Source: Billgrantia desiderata
GTDB lineage: Bacteria > Pseudomonadota > Gammaproteobacteria > Pseudomonadales > Halomonadaceae
Length of the DNA stretch: 56,422 nucleotides
Direction: 5' to 3'
Assembly (NCBI GenBank): GCA_011742915.1
Contig: JAAQTN010000035.1
Coordinates: 1-56,422, forward strand
The notes beneath the pieces were generated by a model that was not told the origin of the DNA, made no database searches, and saw only the letters and a list, made by a program, of their open reading frames with translations. This document shows positions 1-11,000 of this stretch, one piece after another (within the stretch, counting starts at the first letter, position 1; each line of letters begins with the position of its first letter). The translations under genes and the position numbers were made by a program.

Positions 1-86
1 AGTGTCTCCTTTCGCCCCCTGATCGGTTTATAAGAACAGGGTATCAGAGGGTACGACACTCATCCTGACACTGGGGGCTGGACTCC

Positions 87-335
87 GTGATGTTTCCGCT
101 TGCGGCTAGCTGGCGGCGCGAAGAGGTATACAACTGGCTGATGGGCCATCCAAGACTGGAAATGGAGCAAAGCCCGGACCAGTTGATCTGGCAGGCAGGG
201 CTTACCACGTCAAACGCTGATCTCACGGAGCTGGATAGCCACTGGCAGCAACATATCCGAAAAATTGTGCAGAATTTTCTCGGCACACCGTGGTTGCCGG
301 ACAGTGTCGCTTCTTGGCTGCTCGGTAACAGATGA
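87..335 (+). CDS. small hypothetical protein upstream of the WYL regulator
   Basis: This is an 82-codon frame starting at a GTG directly followed by ATG (90). I recognise no family. The protein is soluble-looking, rich in Trp, Leu and Gln, and has no membrane segment or signal peptide. It lies 62 bp before the WYL regulator start on the same strand, so the two could be co-transcribed. A longer frame runs on the opposite strand over the same bases (44-364), so coding on either strand is unproven. The plus-strand reading is preferred because of the shared direction and short spacing to the regulator. It could be a small cofactor of the regulator or the remnant of a larger gene. Confidence 0.35.
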   Translation: MMFPLAASWRREEVYNWLMGHPRLEMEQSPDQLIWQAGLTTSNADLTELDSHWQQHIRKIVQNFLGTPWLPDSVASWLLGNR

Positions 336-397
336 TTTACATGCGAAATTCCCTTAGGCTGCACCTACAGAGCTCTGTGATAAATGACGGAACGCCC

Positions 398-1411
398 ATG
401 TCCGAGATACGCGACACCCTATTCCGCTACCTGACCATGCTGCAGTTGATCCCCCGCAGCCCAGGTCGGATCAGCACCCCGGTATTACTGGAGAAGCTCA
501 GCGAGCGAGGATTCAACATCGACGCACGCTCTCTCCAGCGTGACCTGCGCGACAAGCTGGCTTTTCATTTCCCACTCGGCTGCGACGATAGTCAGAAGCC
601 CTACCGCTGGTTCTTCGATCGCGATTTTCACTGCAACCTGCCAGCACTTGATGTGCCAAGCGCACTCACTCTGGTATTGGCGGAGGAATACCTCAAGGGC
701 ATGCTCCCCCCTGTAGTGATGTCCCAGCTCTCCCCACAGTTCCGAGATGCTAGGCAATTACTTGACGACTTGGAGCAGAATGGACTGAGCCGCTGGGCGC
801 GAAGGGTCCGAGCCATCCCAAACGGCAAGGCACTGGTGCCCGCTCCGGTGGATGAGGTGACTTGGCAGACCGTGGCCCAGGCACTGCTGGAACAGCAAGC
901 AGTGGAGGTAACTTATTTGTCGCGCAGCCGGGAAGAACGCAAGAAATTCACTCTCCATCCGCAAGGTCTAGTAAGCCGACACAGCGTGACCTACCTGTTA
1001 GCTACGGTGAATGACTATGAGGACATCCGTCAGTTTCCCTTGCAGCGCATCGAAGCCATTGCCTTCAGTAGCTTGCCATGGAAGGAATCGGCCGACTTCA
1101 ACCTGGACGACTATATCAGCAGCGGTGCCTTCGGCTACCCGCAGAGTACGGGAAATATCCGGCTGATTGCTCACGTCGAGCCGCAGGTGGCCTGGCTGTT
1201 GGCAGAAACACCGCTGGCCGAGACACAGCGCTTGCTCCCCCTCCCCGGCACTGAATGGCAGCGGCTGGAAGCCGATGTGCCGAATGACCAACAGACGCTC
1301 TGGTGGTTAAGGGGGCTGGGGGCCAATGTGGAGGTCATCGAACCCGAGGAGTGGCGAAACGACATATGCTCACATGCCGAAAAAATACTGGCGCGAATAA
1401 GGGGGCAGTAG
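398..1411 (+). CDS. WYL-domain transcriptional regulator
   Basis: The protein (337 aa from the ATG at 398) has an N-terminal winged-helix region (about 1-60, with a segment typical of DNA-recognition helices near ARSLQRDL) and a central-to-C-terminal WYL-type domain (about 170-240, including VEVTYLSRSREE and a following LHPQGLV). A C-terminal extension (about 245-320) resembles the WCX region. WYL regulators such as BrxR and CapW control defence loci and are thought to sense nucleic-acid ligands. It is the only gene of the island besides the small upstream frame that is on the plus strand. It points toward the PD-(D/E)XK gene and ends 120 bp from it. I infer that it regulates the defence operon. 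An upstream in-frame ATG at 332 exists, but the start at 398 matches the family N-terminus better. Confidence 0.85.
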   Translation: MSEIRDTLFRYLTMLQLIPRSPGRISTPVLLEKLSERGFNIDARSLQRDLRDKLAFHFPLGCDDSQKPYRWFFDRDFHCNLPALDVPSALTLVLAEEYLKGMLPPVVMSQLSPQFRDARQLLDDLEQNGLSRWARRVRAIPNGKALVPAPVDEVTWQTVAQALLEQQAVEVTYLSRSREERKKFTLHPQGLVSRHSVTYLLATVNDYEDIRQFPLQRIEAIAFSSLPWKESADFNLDDYISSGAFGYPQSTGNIRLIAHVEPQVAWLLAETPLAETQRLLPLPGTEWQRLEADVPNDQQTLWWLRGLGANVEVIEPEEWRNDICSHAEKILARIRGQ

Positions 1412-1471
1412 GAGCGTGACAGTGCACATCTAAAAGTTCCTACGTTGGCTACTCCCTACGGGACTGTAGCT

Positions 1472-1511
1472 GGAGGAAGTCAGGGGCTATTACAATGCCC
1501 TTCCTTCCTCC
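1472..1511. terminator. hairpin between convergent genes
   Basis: GGAGGAAG (1472-1479) pairs with CTTCCTCC (1504-1511), and an inner GGGC/GCCC can extend the stem. It lies between the convergent WYL and PD-(D/E)XK genes. There is no clear T-run, so a bidirectional terminator role is inferred from position and structure. Confidence 0.4.
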
Positions 1512-1531
1512 GCCACTCTGAAGGCGATCTA

Positions 1532-2779
1532 TCAGTGGCTACCGGCAAGCTCGGCGGGATGACTCCCTATATCCACCAGCCGATCATCAATCCATTTGGC
1601 CAACTCTCCTAGAGCAATCATTGCACCAGACTTTGTAAACTCCCGTGGCCACACATCTAGAGCCATGTAGCGCCTATTGCTTTCATACCATGTATCCTTT
1701 TCACCACCTTCGCGGTAGAAAGAGAGATGGGGCACTTTCTCAGCCGGAACTGAAGATAAAAAATCATTCCGCACCCCCTCAATATCTTTATACCCACCCT
1801 GGCTATCGACAAAAACCCTTAAGAAAAATCCGACTGTCTCATCCGCCTCTGACTCATATAGATCAGAATAATAAATTAGGCAAATCTGCGTCTGCTCATT
1901 CCATTTAAACGGAAAGAACCTGAGCACTCGCTGGTTATCATGCCAAGTACTGGTTGAGCACTTAACCTCTGATTCATCCAGACTTAAGGCGGCGCTCAAA
2001 AAAGACTTCCCTTCTTGAATCAATTCAGCTTCTAGTCGCACAAGTAATTTTTCCGCCTCACGCAGATGATGAAAGTGCTTCAAGGAGAACGAGAGTTCTT
2101 TTTGGCTCATCGTCTTTGCCTCTTTGGGGTTGGCAACAGTATGCAAATGCTGAAGTAGCTCTTGGTAAAAAACTTGCCATTTCTGGTGAGACAACGTCGC
2201 AATATCTCGACCATACATTTCGTAAGCAACATCCAACAGCTCTGCATAAGAAACCACACACCAGTTACTAGGCACATCTGCATCGTACAAATTTGGCCTA
2301 AGGACGCATCTCGCCTTTACCTCAACATCATAGCTGTCAATCAATTTTTCGTAAGTCATAAAAGGGTTATAGCTGGCTGAGGACCATATCTTATGCTCCA
2401 CCCCTACAACAAATTTGTCACAATAAATAACCAAGTCCATGCGCTTTATTGTTGCTTGGCCAGCATCCCAAGCACCAACCTCACGTTCAGCACGAACGTC
2501 GTCCCATTCAGTTTCATCCAGAAACTCTCCACCGACCTCTAATGCCCCTTTACGCCATAAGCAGTTGACTAATGCCTTTGCCAGCCAGCGGGGAGCCCCC
2601 GCATGACTCCCCATGAACAATGCCATGAGGTCAGAGAGCCGATTCTCATTCTGTCCAAGCCCAGCAGCTGTAAAAAGATTAGGTATCGGGGTCTCAGGAA
2701 TTGGCATCAAATCCAATTTTTCAAAAAACTCAACTAGAGAGTCTTGCTTTTCAAGCTTGCTCACACTGGAAGCCCCCAT
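1532..2779 (-). CDS. PD-(D/E)XK nuclease-superfamily protein
   Basis: This 415-residue protein carries a PD-(D/E)XK-type core near the N-terminus: Glu45 in ENRLSDL, Asp115 in RMDLVI, and Glu128-x-Lys130 in GVEHKIW. This resembles the PDDEXK_4 group. The remaining C-terminal ~280 residues have no domain I recognise. It is the last gene of the minus-strand defence series, 114 bp after the UvrD-like gene, with an AT-rich gap between them that may hold its own promoter. Base composition is much lower in GC than the helicase gene next to it, so it may be a separately acquired accessory. The start at 2779 has only a weak ribosome-binding site. Nuclease activity is inferred from motifs. Confidence 0.7.
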   Translation of the reverse strand: MGASSVSKLEKQDSLVEFFEKLDLMPIPETPIPNLFTAAGLGQNENRLSDLMALFMGSHAGAPRWLAKALVNCLWRKGALEVGGEFLDETEWDDVRAEREVGAWDAGQATIKRMDLVIYCDKFVVGVEHKIWSSASYNPFMTYEKLIDSYDVEVKARCVLRPNLYDADVPSNWCVVSYAELLDVAYEMYGRDIATLSHQKWQVFYQELLQHLHTVANPKEAKTMSQKELSFSLKHFHHLREAEKLLVRLEAELIQEGKSFLSAALSLDESEVKCSTSTWHDNQRVLRFFPFKWNEQTQICLIYYSDLYESEADETVGFFLRVFVDSQGGYKDIEGVRNDFLSSVPAEKVPHLSFYREGGEKDTWYESNRRYMALDVWPREFTKSGAMIALGELAKWIDDRLVDIGSHPAELAGSH

Positions 2780-2893
2780 GCCCTATTTCTTATTTATAGA
2801 CATAAAGCAAAACATAAAAACCAACACAATCATTCATAAAACAACCCTCAATGACAAATAAAAACTCTACTAAACAGGCCTCTAAAGTAGTTA

Positions 2894-5017
2894 CTAAAAC
2901 CACTCGCTCATCTGCCCGTAGCCATAGACGAAGGCCAGCTTCCTTGCGCGGGTCAGACTGACATAAAGCAGAGCTCGCTCTTCGTTCTCGCGCTGACGAC
3001 GGGTCACGGCGTCGGCGGCGGCGTTGACCACCGGCGCCAGCGGCACCAGGCCTCGGTTCGCCGAAGCCACGAAAACCGCATCGAACTCCAGACCCTTCAC
3101 CCGGTGCATGGTGGCCAGGTTGAGCTCACCATCCGGAGTGGCAGCGCTGCGGCCATCCAGCTGGTGACAGGGCTGCCGGCGGCTCTCTAGGGCGTTCTTC
3201 AGCTCCCCCAGTTCCCGGTGGGTGCGGGCGATCACGCAACACGCCTCTGGGGCCAGGCTGTGGTCGCGGATGGCGGCCAGGATCGCCTCGGCCTGCTCGC
3301 CCAAGGCGTCAAAGCGGCACACCTCCGGGGCGGGGCCATGCATCAGGGAGTGGTAGAACTGCTGGGAGTCTTGGCCGCCGTCCAGGTCATCCACCTCGAC
3401 GCCTTCAAGGATGCTCACCGCCAGCTTGCATGTCTCATCGGTGGTGCGGTAGTTCACCTTCAGGCGAGCACTGCGCCCGCGAATATCGATGCCGCACTGC
3501 CCCAGCACAACCTTGTTCTTGCCGTAGATGCGCTGGTGTCCATCCCCGACGATAAACAGATCGTTGGGGCCCGGCGGCACCAGGGCACGCAGCAGCATGA
3601 AGGCCTGAGAGCCCATGTCCTGGGCCTCGTCCACGATCACCGAGCAGAGATTCGGGCGCAGGTCCGGATTAGTCTCCAGCAGCTCCCTGGCGTCGCGGTA
3701 GACGTCGTCGGTCTCCTTGAGGTGGTTGCTGGCCAGCAAGTGGCGAAAGCGCTCGAAGACCGGCCAGAACTCCACCCGCTGCTGACGGTTGAGGCGTGTG
3801 CCCCGACCGATGCGCGAAGCGCGCTTGTAGCCGTCCAAGCTGTCGATCGACTGGGGCTGGATCACTCGAGCCCACTCCTCTTGGAAGAACGCGAGTCCCA
3901 GGTCGCTGGTGGCCGGCTTCTCCGCATAGGCCTCTTCCCAAAGGCGCTTGTGCTGCTGGGCGTCGAGTAGCAGGCCATAGTCGTAGCCCTGCTTCTTGAG
4001 GAAGCTGACCACCCAGGCGTCCAGGTTAAGCACCTCAATGCGCTCCAGCGCCTGGCGGGAGCAAATTTTGTTGAGGTTCTGGCGGATATCCGCCGCTAAG
4101 TTGCGGGTAAAGGTGGTAAAGAGCACTTTGCTCTGTTGCTCACCGGACTGGGCGCTGCTGGCGAAATTCTCGGCCAGCCATTTCGCACGATGCATGGCCA
4201 CCACCGTCTTGCCGGTGCCGGCACCGCCCAGCACGCGCACCGGTCCGTTCTTCTTCCCCTCGGCCAGGCGCCGTTGAGCCGGATGCAGGAAGACCCGCCA
4301 CTTCTCGATGGATTGGTTGAGCACCTCCTGCAGCGCCCGCTCGCTGTCGGCCACGGTAAAGCTCGCCTGAGACTCCGGCCGCGCCAGGGCGGTCGCATAG
4401 TCCTCGGTATCCACCGCCTCGGGGGCGGCGGGCACGACTTCGGCATAAGCCTCCTCGAAGCTGGCCCCCGCCATCAGCATGAAGAGCCCCTCGTAGGCGT
4501 CGGCGGGAATCTGCTCGCTCTGACGAGCACTCTCCAGATCGGCCTCGATGGTCATGCTACGCACAAGCGGAAGCGCCTCCTCCGGCACCCCCAACTGCAG
4601 CAATTGGCGGTCGCGAATGGCGTCGAAGAGCCCCGGCAACATCGGCACGGCTGGCTGGGAGGGAGCGGCTTCCTCCCGGCTCTCTTCCACCGTGAACACC
4701 TGCAGGCTGCCGGTATTGGGGTTGATCTCCACCTTGCGCTTGGCGGCCCAGGCGTAGGCCGCCTCGTGGTGGTCCACATAGAGCATCAGGTAGAGGTCTT
4801 CCTTCTCGGCGGCGGCCAGGATGATGCGCACGTCCTGATTGGCGCGGATCGAGCGCAGCTTGCCGTCCTTGTAGGCGGTCAGCTTCTCGTAGTGCAGGCC
4901 GCCGTGCTGCGGGTCCTGCTGGAACAGCATCACCGCCTTGTTGGCCTGGCTCTGCTCATTGGGAGTGAGCTTGAGCAGACTGTCGAAGTACCTTTCTGAG
5001 AACGCCACGCTGACCAT
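2894..5017 (-). CDS. UvrD/Rep-like superfamily 1 helicase with RelE-like N-terminal domain
   Basis: This 707-residue protein combines two parts. Residues about 5-95 resemble the RelE/ParE toxin fold (SERYFDSLLKL, then DGKLRSIRANQDVRIIL and LYLMLYVDHHEAAY). Residues about 240-700 form a UvrD-like helicase with Walker A GGAGTGKT near 267, a Walker B-like VIVDEAQD near 460, MHRVKGLEFD near 640 and YVSLTRARK near the C-terminus. It should act as an ATP-dependent DNA translocase or helicase. The start at 5017 has AAGGAG seven bases upstream and lies one base from the stop of the large DruE-like gene, indicating translational coupling and joint function. Whether the RelE-like domain retains RNase activity or only binds nucleic acid cannot be judged from the sequence. 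Confidence 0.85.
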   Translation of the reverse strand: MVSVAFSERYFDSLLKLTPNEQSQANKAVMLFQQDPQHGGLHYEKLTAYKDGKLRSIRANQDVRIILAAAEKEDLYLMLYVDHHEAAYAWAAKRKVEINPNTGSLQVFTVEESREEAAPSQPAVPMLPGLFDAIRDRQLLQLGVPEEALPLVRSMTIEADLESARQSEQIPADAYEGLFMLMAGASFEEAYAEVVPAAPEAVDTEDYATALARPESQASFTVADSERALQEVLNQSIEKWRVFLHPAQRRLAEGKKNGPVRVLGGAGTGKTVVAMHRAKWLAENFASSAQSGEQQSKVLFTTFTRNLAADIRQNLNKICSRQALERIEVLNLDAWVVSFLKKQGYDYGLLLDAQQHKRLWEEAYAEKPATSDLGLAFFQEEWARVIQPQSIDSLDGYKRASRIGRGTRLNRQQRVEFWPVFERFRHLLASNHLKETDDVYRDARELLETNPDLRPNLCSVIVDEAQDMGSQAFMLLRALVPPGPNDLFIVGDGHQRIYGKNKVVLGQCGIDIRGRSARLKVNYRTTDETCKLAVSILEGVEVDDLDGGQDSQQFYHSLMHGPAPEVCRFDALGEQAEAILAAIRDHSLAPEACCVIARTHRELGELKNALESRRQPCHQLDGRSAATPDGELNLATMHRVKGLEFDAVFVASANRGLVPLAPVVNAAADAVTRRQRENEERALLYVSLTRARKLAFVYGYGQMSEWF

Positions 5018-5018
5018 A

Positions 5019-8000
5019 TCAGGCTCCTTTTTCTGATTCGCTTTCAGGTTCCGACCCGCTCACAGGGTCCAGTCCATTGATCACTGCCACCAGTTCGTCC
5101 ACATCAGTCAATACGCGCCAACCCAACGATTCTAGATACGGCTGGGCCGCCAACTGCTCCTCGTCCTCTTCCAGCAGGAAGGCGATCCGCGACGCCTCGA
5201 AGATGAGTTCCGCCAGGCCGATGACCTCCTCGTCGTCATTGACCACGTCCTCACCCACCTGGGGCGCCTCCGGCCAATCGACCTGCCGCCCCCGTAGCGC
5301 CTCGGCCAGCTGGGCGTCCAGGTGAGCGTACCAGGCCGGCTCGGGAGACGCTGCCGGCTGCTCGTCAGCCGCGGAGCGCCTCTCAGGCCAAAGCAGTCCG
5401 GCAGCGATACCGCTATTGCGGGACTCAGGGGTCCAGGCATACATCAGCGGAAGGAACTGCAGCAGGTTCACGGCCGCCCAGAAGCGCTGCCAGGGGTTGC
5501 GCGCGGCCTCCTCACTGCCACGGCGCAGCTCATAGGAGACCGACACCATGGCGCTGTTGAGGTCGAAGCGTTTGACCAGTTCCTCACCGGCCAGCAGCCG
5601 CAGCACGATGGCCGCCGCCCCCTGGTCGTCGGTGAGCTCTACCGCACCGGCCAGCGCCACCGGCTGCGGTGTACGGTCGGTAAAGGCCGCGGGCAGGCCG
5701 TGCAGCGAGTCGATTACCTGCTGCTTCAAGGCCGGATCGGCCAGGGTTCTGGCCGGCAGGCACTGCAGCACGAAGAGCAACGCATGCCGGGCCAGCGCCT
5801 CGGGCTGCTGATCCGCCAGAAAGCCCATCAGCAGCTCGAAGGTCACCTGGCCGAGGTGCTGGGCCAGGTTGGCCACCCCGCCGAGCCTGGCCAGCCCGGC
5901 GATGGCCACATGGTGCTGCTCTGGAGAGGTCATGCCCGCCGGTAGCGGAACGTCCATGGCCTTGTCGCCCATCACCTGGTTGACGTCGTACCAGTTGAGG
6001 CTCCACACCACGAAGCCCGCATGCCTTAGCGCCTGGCGCTTGAGCAGGTCGTCGCTGGCCTTGCCGGCATGGAACCGATAGCCGTCCAGGAAGATCGCCA
6101 CCGGTGAGAAGCCGCTGCGCACCGGCCACAGCACGAAGTCCGGGCGGCTGGCGAACTGCACCCCCTGGACCAGCCCCAGGTCCACCTGAGGCTCCATCTC
6201 GTAGGCCAGCTCCCCGATGGTCAGCCGGTAGCCGTGCTTGCCGCGGATCACATCCTGGGAGACCCGCACCCGCTGCTGGCCCACGCACTCATGGCCGGAG
6301 AAGCGCGCCAGCGCCTCGGGGAAACGCGCCTCCAGCTCGCTGTCGATCCAGGGGTTGCCGGAGAGCTCACTCAACCCCTGCTCGTCCTGCACCCACTGGT
6401 GGCCACCCTCCACGATCACCTTGAGCATCTCCAGGGCCAGCGCCTTGCTGGTGCTCTCCATGCCGTAGGCGTTGCGGTACTCCAGCAGGCAGCGGTAGCA
6501 GCCATCCATGGGCTGCGTGTCTGCTCCGCTTTCGGCATAGCAGTCGCAGGCCTGCATCACTTTGTAGGCCAGGTGGAACACATCCTGCATATTCTCCGCT
6601 CGACTCAGCAACTCGTGCAGATATCCGGTACCGCCGGGCACCGAATCGTAGAGCACGATGAAGTGGCGCCGCTCGTCAGTCTCGCCGATGGGCTCGCTCT
6701 GGTAGGCCACGCGCAGGTGGTCCACCTTGCCGCCGAAGCGACGCTTCAGGCCCAGCTGCAGCGCCGCCACGAAGGAGTTCACCTGTTCCTCAGTGCCGCC
6801 ACTGGAGAGCCGGGGCAGCAGGATGCGCAACGCCTCCGAAGCAAACTGTCGGTAGAGATAGAGACAGTTTTCGATACCGTTGTCCTGCTTTCCTCCGGGT
6901 AGCACCTTCGGTCCCCGGGCATAGCGGCACGACTTCAGATGGTCAGACTCCCCCTTGCCGGCGACGGCCGACCGTGTCTGCACCAAACCGCACTCCCGGC
7001 AGATCGGGAAGCCGGCACGTTGGATATGCTCGCCGGCCACCTCGAAGGCCATCTCCTCTCCCTCCCTGCGGCCGAAGTTCACCTCCAGGAAGCGGGCGCT
7101 ACGGATGAACTCGAAGCCGAAGGGGCGCTCCTTGTCGTCCAGCACCCAGGTGATGGTAATATCCGCCGGCTTGAAGTCGATCAGCATCTGCTTGTTGAAG
7201 AAGACCGGCTCGCGATCGTCGGAGCGGTCGTCCAGTTGGGCATCCCGGGCGTTGGTGAAAGCGTAGACCTGGGTCATCTTCAGCATGCTGGTGCGGGCGC
7301 TCTCGTCGCCCCAGCGATTGGTGTGGCAACGCGGGCAGGTGCGGTCGTTGAAGCTTGCGGTGGGGTCATCAGCCGGTGCCGAGTAGTGGCAGCGCGGGCA
7401 GAAGCGCCACTGCTGGATATTGCGACCCTTGGCGGTCTCCACCCGGGTCACCCTTACCTTGCGGTTGCCGGCGTAGAAGACTGCCTCCGGTGCCAGTTCA
7501 GTCAGCGCCGCCTGGGCCGGACGCTGGTACTCGTACTCCCGCTTGATCAGCTCGCGTTTGACATCGCGCTGGGCACCGCCCGCCTCGGCCCCCTCCCCGC
7601 CCGGCTTCTCGGTGCGGAAGATCACCGAGTGCAGGGTCGCCCCCTCCTCCGGAAAGGCGTAGTTGGGCAACAGCCCCTCATCGGTGAAAAAGTTGAGAGT
7701 CTCGCGCTTGTTGAGCCGGATGCGCAGGCTGCGGTAGCCCGCCACCTCCTGCTCCAGCTCGGCAATCTCCGCCTGAGTGCTCTCGTCCTGAGGGAGCTGG
7801 CGCAGCTTTTCCAATTGGCGATCCAGTTCCTTGATGGTGGTGACCATGCGGCTGCGCTCGTCGGCCACCAGCTTAAGCCGGCCTAGCAGATAGAGCTCCA
7901 GGCGGTCATCGACGTGCTGGGGTCCGCCGAATAAATATTGGCGCAGCAGCTCCAGGTCATCGCTGCCGAGCTCGGTGGCCACGTGGCCGGCAAAGCCGTC

Positions 8001-11000
8001 CCAGATCTCCTGCATGTTCTGCTTCAGGAAGGCCAGCAGCGTATAGGGGAAGCGCTCCTCCTGGGCCTTCTCCACCGCATCCAGTACCGGCTGCATGGTC
8101 TGGGGTACCTGGTTATCGCCCCGGGCGCTGCGGGTCCAGCAGTCCATGGCGTAGGCCAAAAGCTGGCGGCGCAGCACATGGCGCGCCTTGAGGAACACCG
8201 CTGGCGGCTCCACCGGGGTATCCAGCATCCGCCCCGGGTCGGCATAGAAGACCAGGTCGTGGGGGCGGCCGTTGGCCACCGTCAGCACGAAGGCGTTGCC
8301 GTCGCGGCGCCCGCCGCGACCCACCCGCTGCAGATAGTTGGCCTGGGCCGGCGGCACCGAACAGAGCAGCACGCTTGAGAGGTCGCCGATGTCGATACCC
8401 ATCTCAAGGGTCGGGGTAGCCGAGAGCAGGTTGTATTCCCAGGGCTTCTCTCCATGGATAAAACTGTTCTCCACGCGAATGCGCTCACTAGCAGCCAGCA
8501 GCCCGGTGTGCTCGTGCGCGATCACCCGATGGATCTCCCCGTGCCGGTAGAGACCGGCGTAAAGAGAGTCGCGCACCGGAACGAGGGTCTCGTAGACCGG
8601 CTCAGGACGGGCGGCGCTGATCAGGGGTAGCCCCAGCCAGGCCTCGGCGTGGGCCGCCGGCACGTGCATGGGGCGGTAGCCCGTGCACTCCACCGCCTGC
8701 AACGCCGTGGTGATGATCAGCGCCTCTGGCCGGATGGACCACAGCCGCACGCCGCGCTCGTTGGCCTCCTCGTTCAGCAGGCCGCTGTCGCGCAGCGCCG
8801 AGAATGCCGCCGCCAGCACCTGCTCCAGCTGCTTACGATCCACCAGGGTCGCCGGGTTCAGGCAAGCCAGCCAGCGCTCGAACCAGGACTGGGCGGCGCT
8901 AGCCTGGCAGAGCACCTCGTAGCCCTCCCCCCTGCCAGTGGCCGGGTAGCGGGGCCGTGGCGACCCCGGGCCGATCGGCGGTGCATAGTTCAGAAAGCTG
9001 AGCAGGTAGGCCTTGCCGAACTTCTGACGATAGCCGGAGAGATCCTCAAGCCCTAGCGCCCCCTGTCCGATCAGGTGCTGCATTACGCCGAGCATAAAGC
9101 CCTCGGCCGGCTGGGCGTCGATGCGGTAGCCCAAGGTGTTGTCTACCGTCTCGGCCCAGACTGCCGCCGCCTGCCGCACCGGTTCTAGTGGCCAAGCCAG
9201 CGCCGCAATGCCTAGCCGGTTGAGCGAGCGCCCCACTTGGGAACGCCAGCCCAGGTCCTCCAGGGCCTGCCACAGCATGCGCTCACGGATCAGCTTGAGC
9301 AGCGATGCCGACTCCTTCACCTCGCCGGACTGCTCGAAGAACTCGAAGTCGCCCCGGTAGCGCTTGTCCGGCGGCATGAATTCACGCAGATACGCCGGCA
9401 GCGCCAGGGGGCCCTGCTGCTGACCACCTTCACGCCTGCCCTCGGAAGAGTCCAGCCACCAGGCCTCGAAGCGTGCCGGCAGCTCTAGCAGCGGAATCGG
9501 CTCGTTGCTGCCCTCCAGCAGTTGGGTCAGCGCCATGCGCACGTTGTTTTGCCAGGTGCGGGCGGCGAAGAAACCGGCACGGTGGGTGGCATCCTGTACC
9601 GAGTCACTGAAGGTGAGCAGCTTGCGGTCGTCGTTGTCGCGGCTGCTGAAAAGCCGATGGATGGCCACCGCGCTGAGGCTTGCGGCCCTGGCACCGAACA
9701 CCACCAGGGCGGAGCGCGCCGAACACCAGGGGCAGTCGTGCTCGTGGATCACCTTGTTGACGCTGCCCCGCTTCACCTCCTTGAGTTGCTGGGGCTTGCT
9801 GACCCGCACCAGCTCATCGGCACCGGCCTGGCACCCACGGCACTCGGCCGTGCTCTCCACGGGCGCGGTGGTGCCGCACTCCCGGCACACCTTGAAGTGC
9901 TCCAGGCGCATTCCTGCAGGCGACTGCGCCTCGCCCCGCTGCCAGGGCAGCAGCAGCGCGGTTTCCGGCTGCTGGCCGAAGAAGGCGGAATAGATGGACT
10001 GAAGCTCCGTTTCCACCACCTGGTCGGTGGGGTGGCCCATCTCCATGCGGGTCAGCCAAGCGGTACCGTGGCACTCGCGACACTGCACCAGCGGCAGGCG
10101 CACCTGGCGCTGATCCCGGGGCGGCTTGTCGTCACCGAAGGAAAGCAGCGGCGGCGGGCGATTGGCGGCGGCATTCTCATCCGGCATCTCATGAGAGCCG
10201 GCAGGCGTCACGGGCTCACGCAGGGTGCCAACGATGCGGCGCAGCTCACGGGACCAGAGCTGCAGGCGCAGCTGCACAAAGGGGCGGCCGACCGGATCCC
10301 GGGCATGGGCCATCAGGGAGAGCAGCGCGATCAGGGCGAGCTCCGGCTGGCGCTGGAAGCGGGCGGGAACGAGCCCCGCCAGACGCTCGGCCAGGTCGCG
10401 GAAGGTGGGCGTGCCCGGGCTGAGCTTGATCTGACGCAGCAGGTTGGCCAGCTGGCCGTGCTGCTTGAGCTCCCGGCCCAGGGCGATGCGTCCGACCTTC
10501 GCCATAAGGTCGCCCCCTGGCGCCTTGCTGAAGTAGAGCTCGTAGGCCTTGTTCAGGTACGCCGAGAGCCCCTCGCGCAGGGCGTCTCTCAGCGCCTCAG
10601 GCCCGATCTCAGGGTTGGGCGCGAGAAAGGCGATGTTGTCGAGGAATGCCGAATCGCTCTGGCGCTGCTCGCTGATCACCGCTTCGCGGCCGAAGGGGCT
10701 GGAGAAGATATCCGAGGCGTAGTGCAGAAGCCCCTCGACGCTCTCCTCGCCCCCTAGGGTGGCGGAGGTACCCACGCAGATCAGCTGTTCCGGCGTCATC
10801 TCGAAACGGGCGCGCAAGCGACGGATCAATAGCGAGAGATCGGTGCCCTGGGCGCCATCAAAGGTGTGCAGCTCATCTACCACCAGGTAGCGCAGTGTCT
10901 CCGGGCCGTTGTGAGACCACAGCGGCTGATCCTTGGGGCGCATCAGCAAGTAGTCGAGCATCTTGTAGTTGGTAAGCAGCACATCCGGCGGGTTCTGGCG

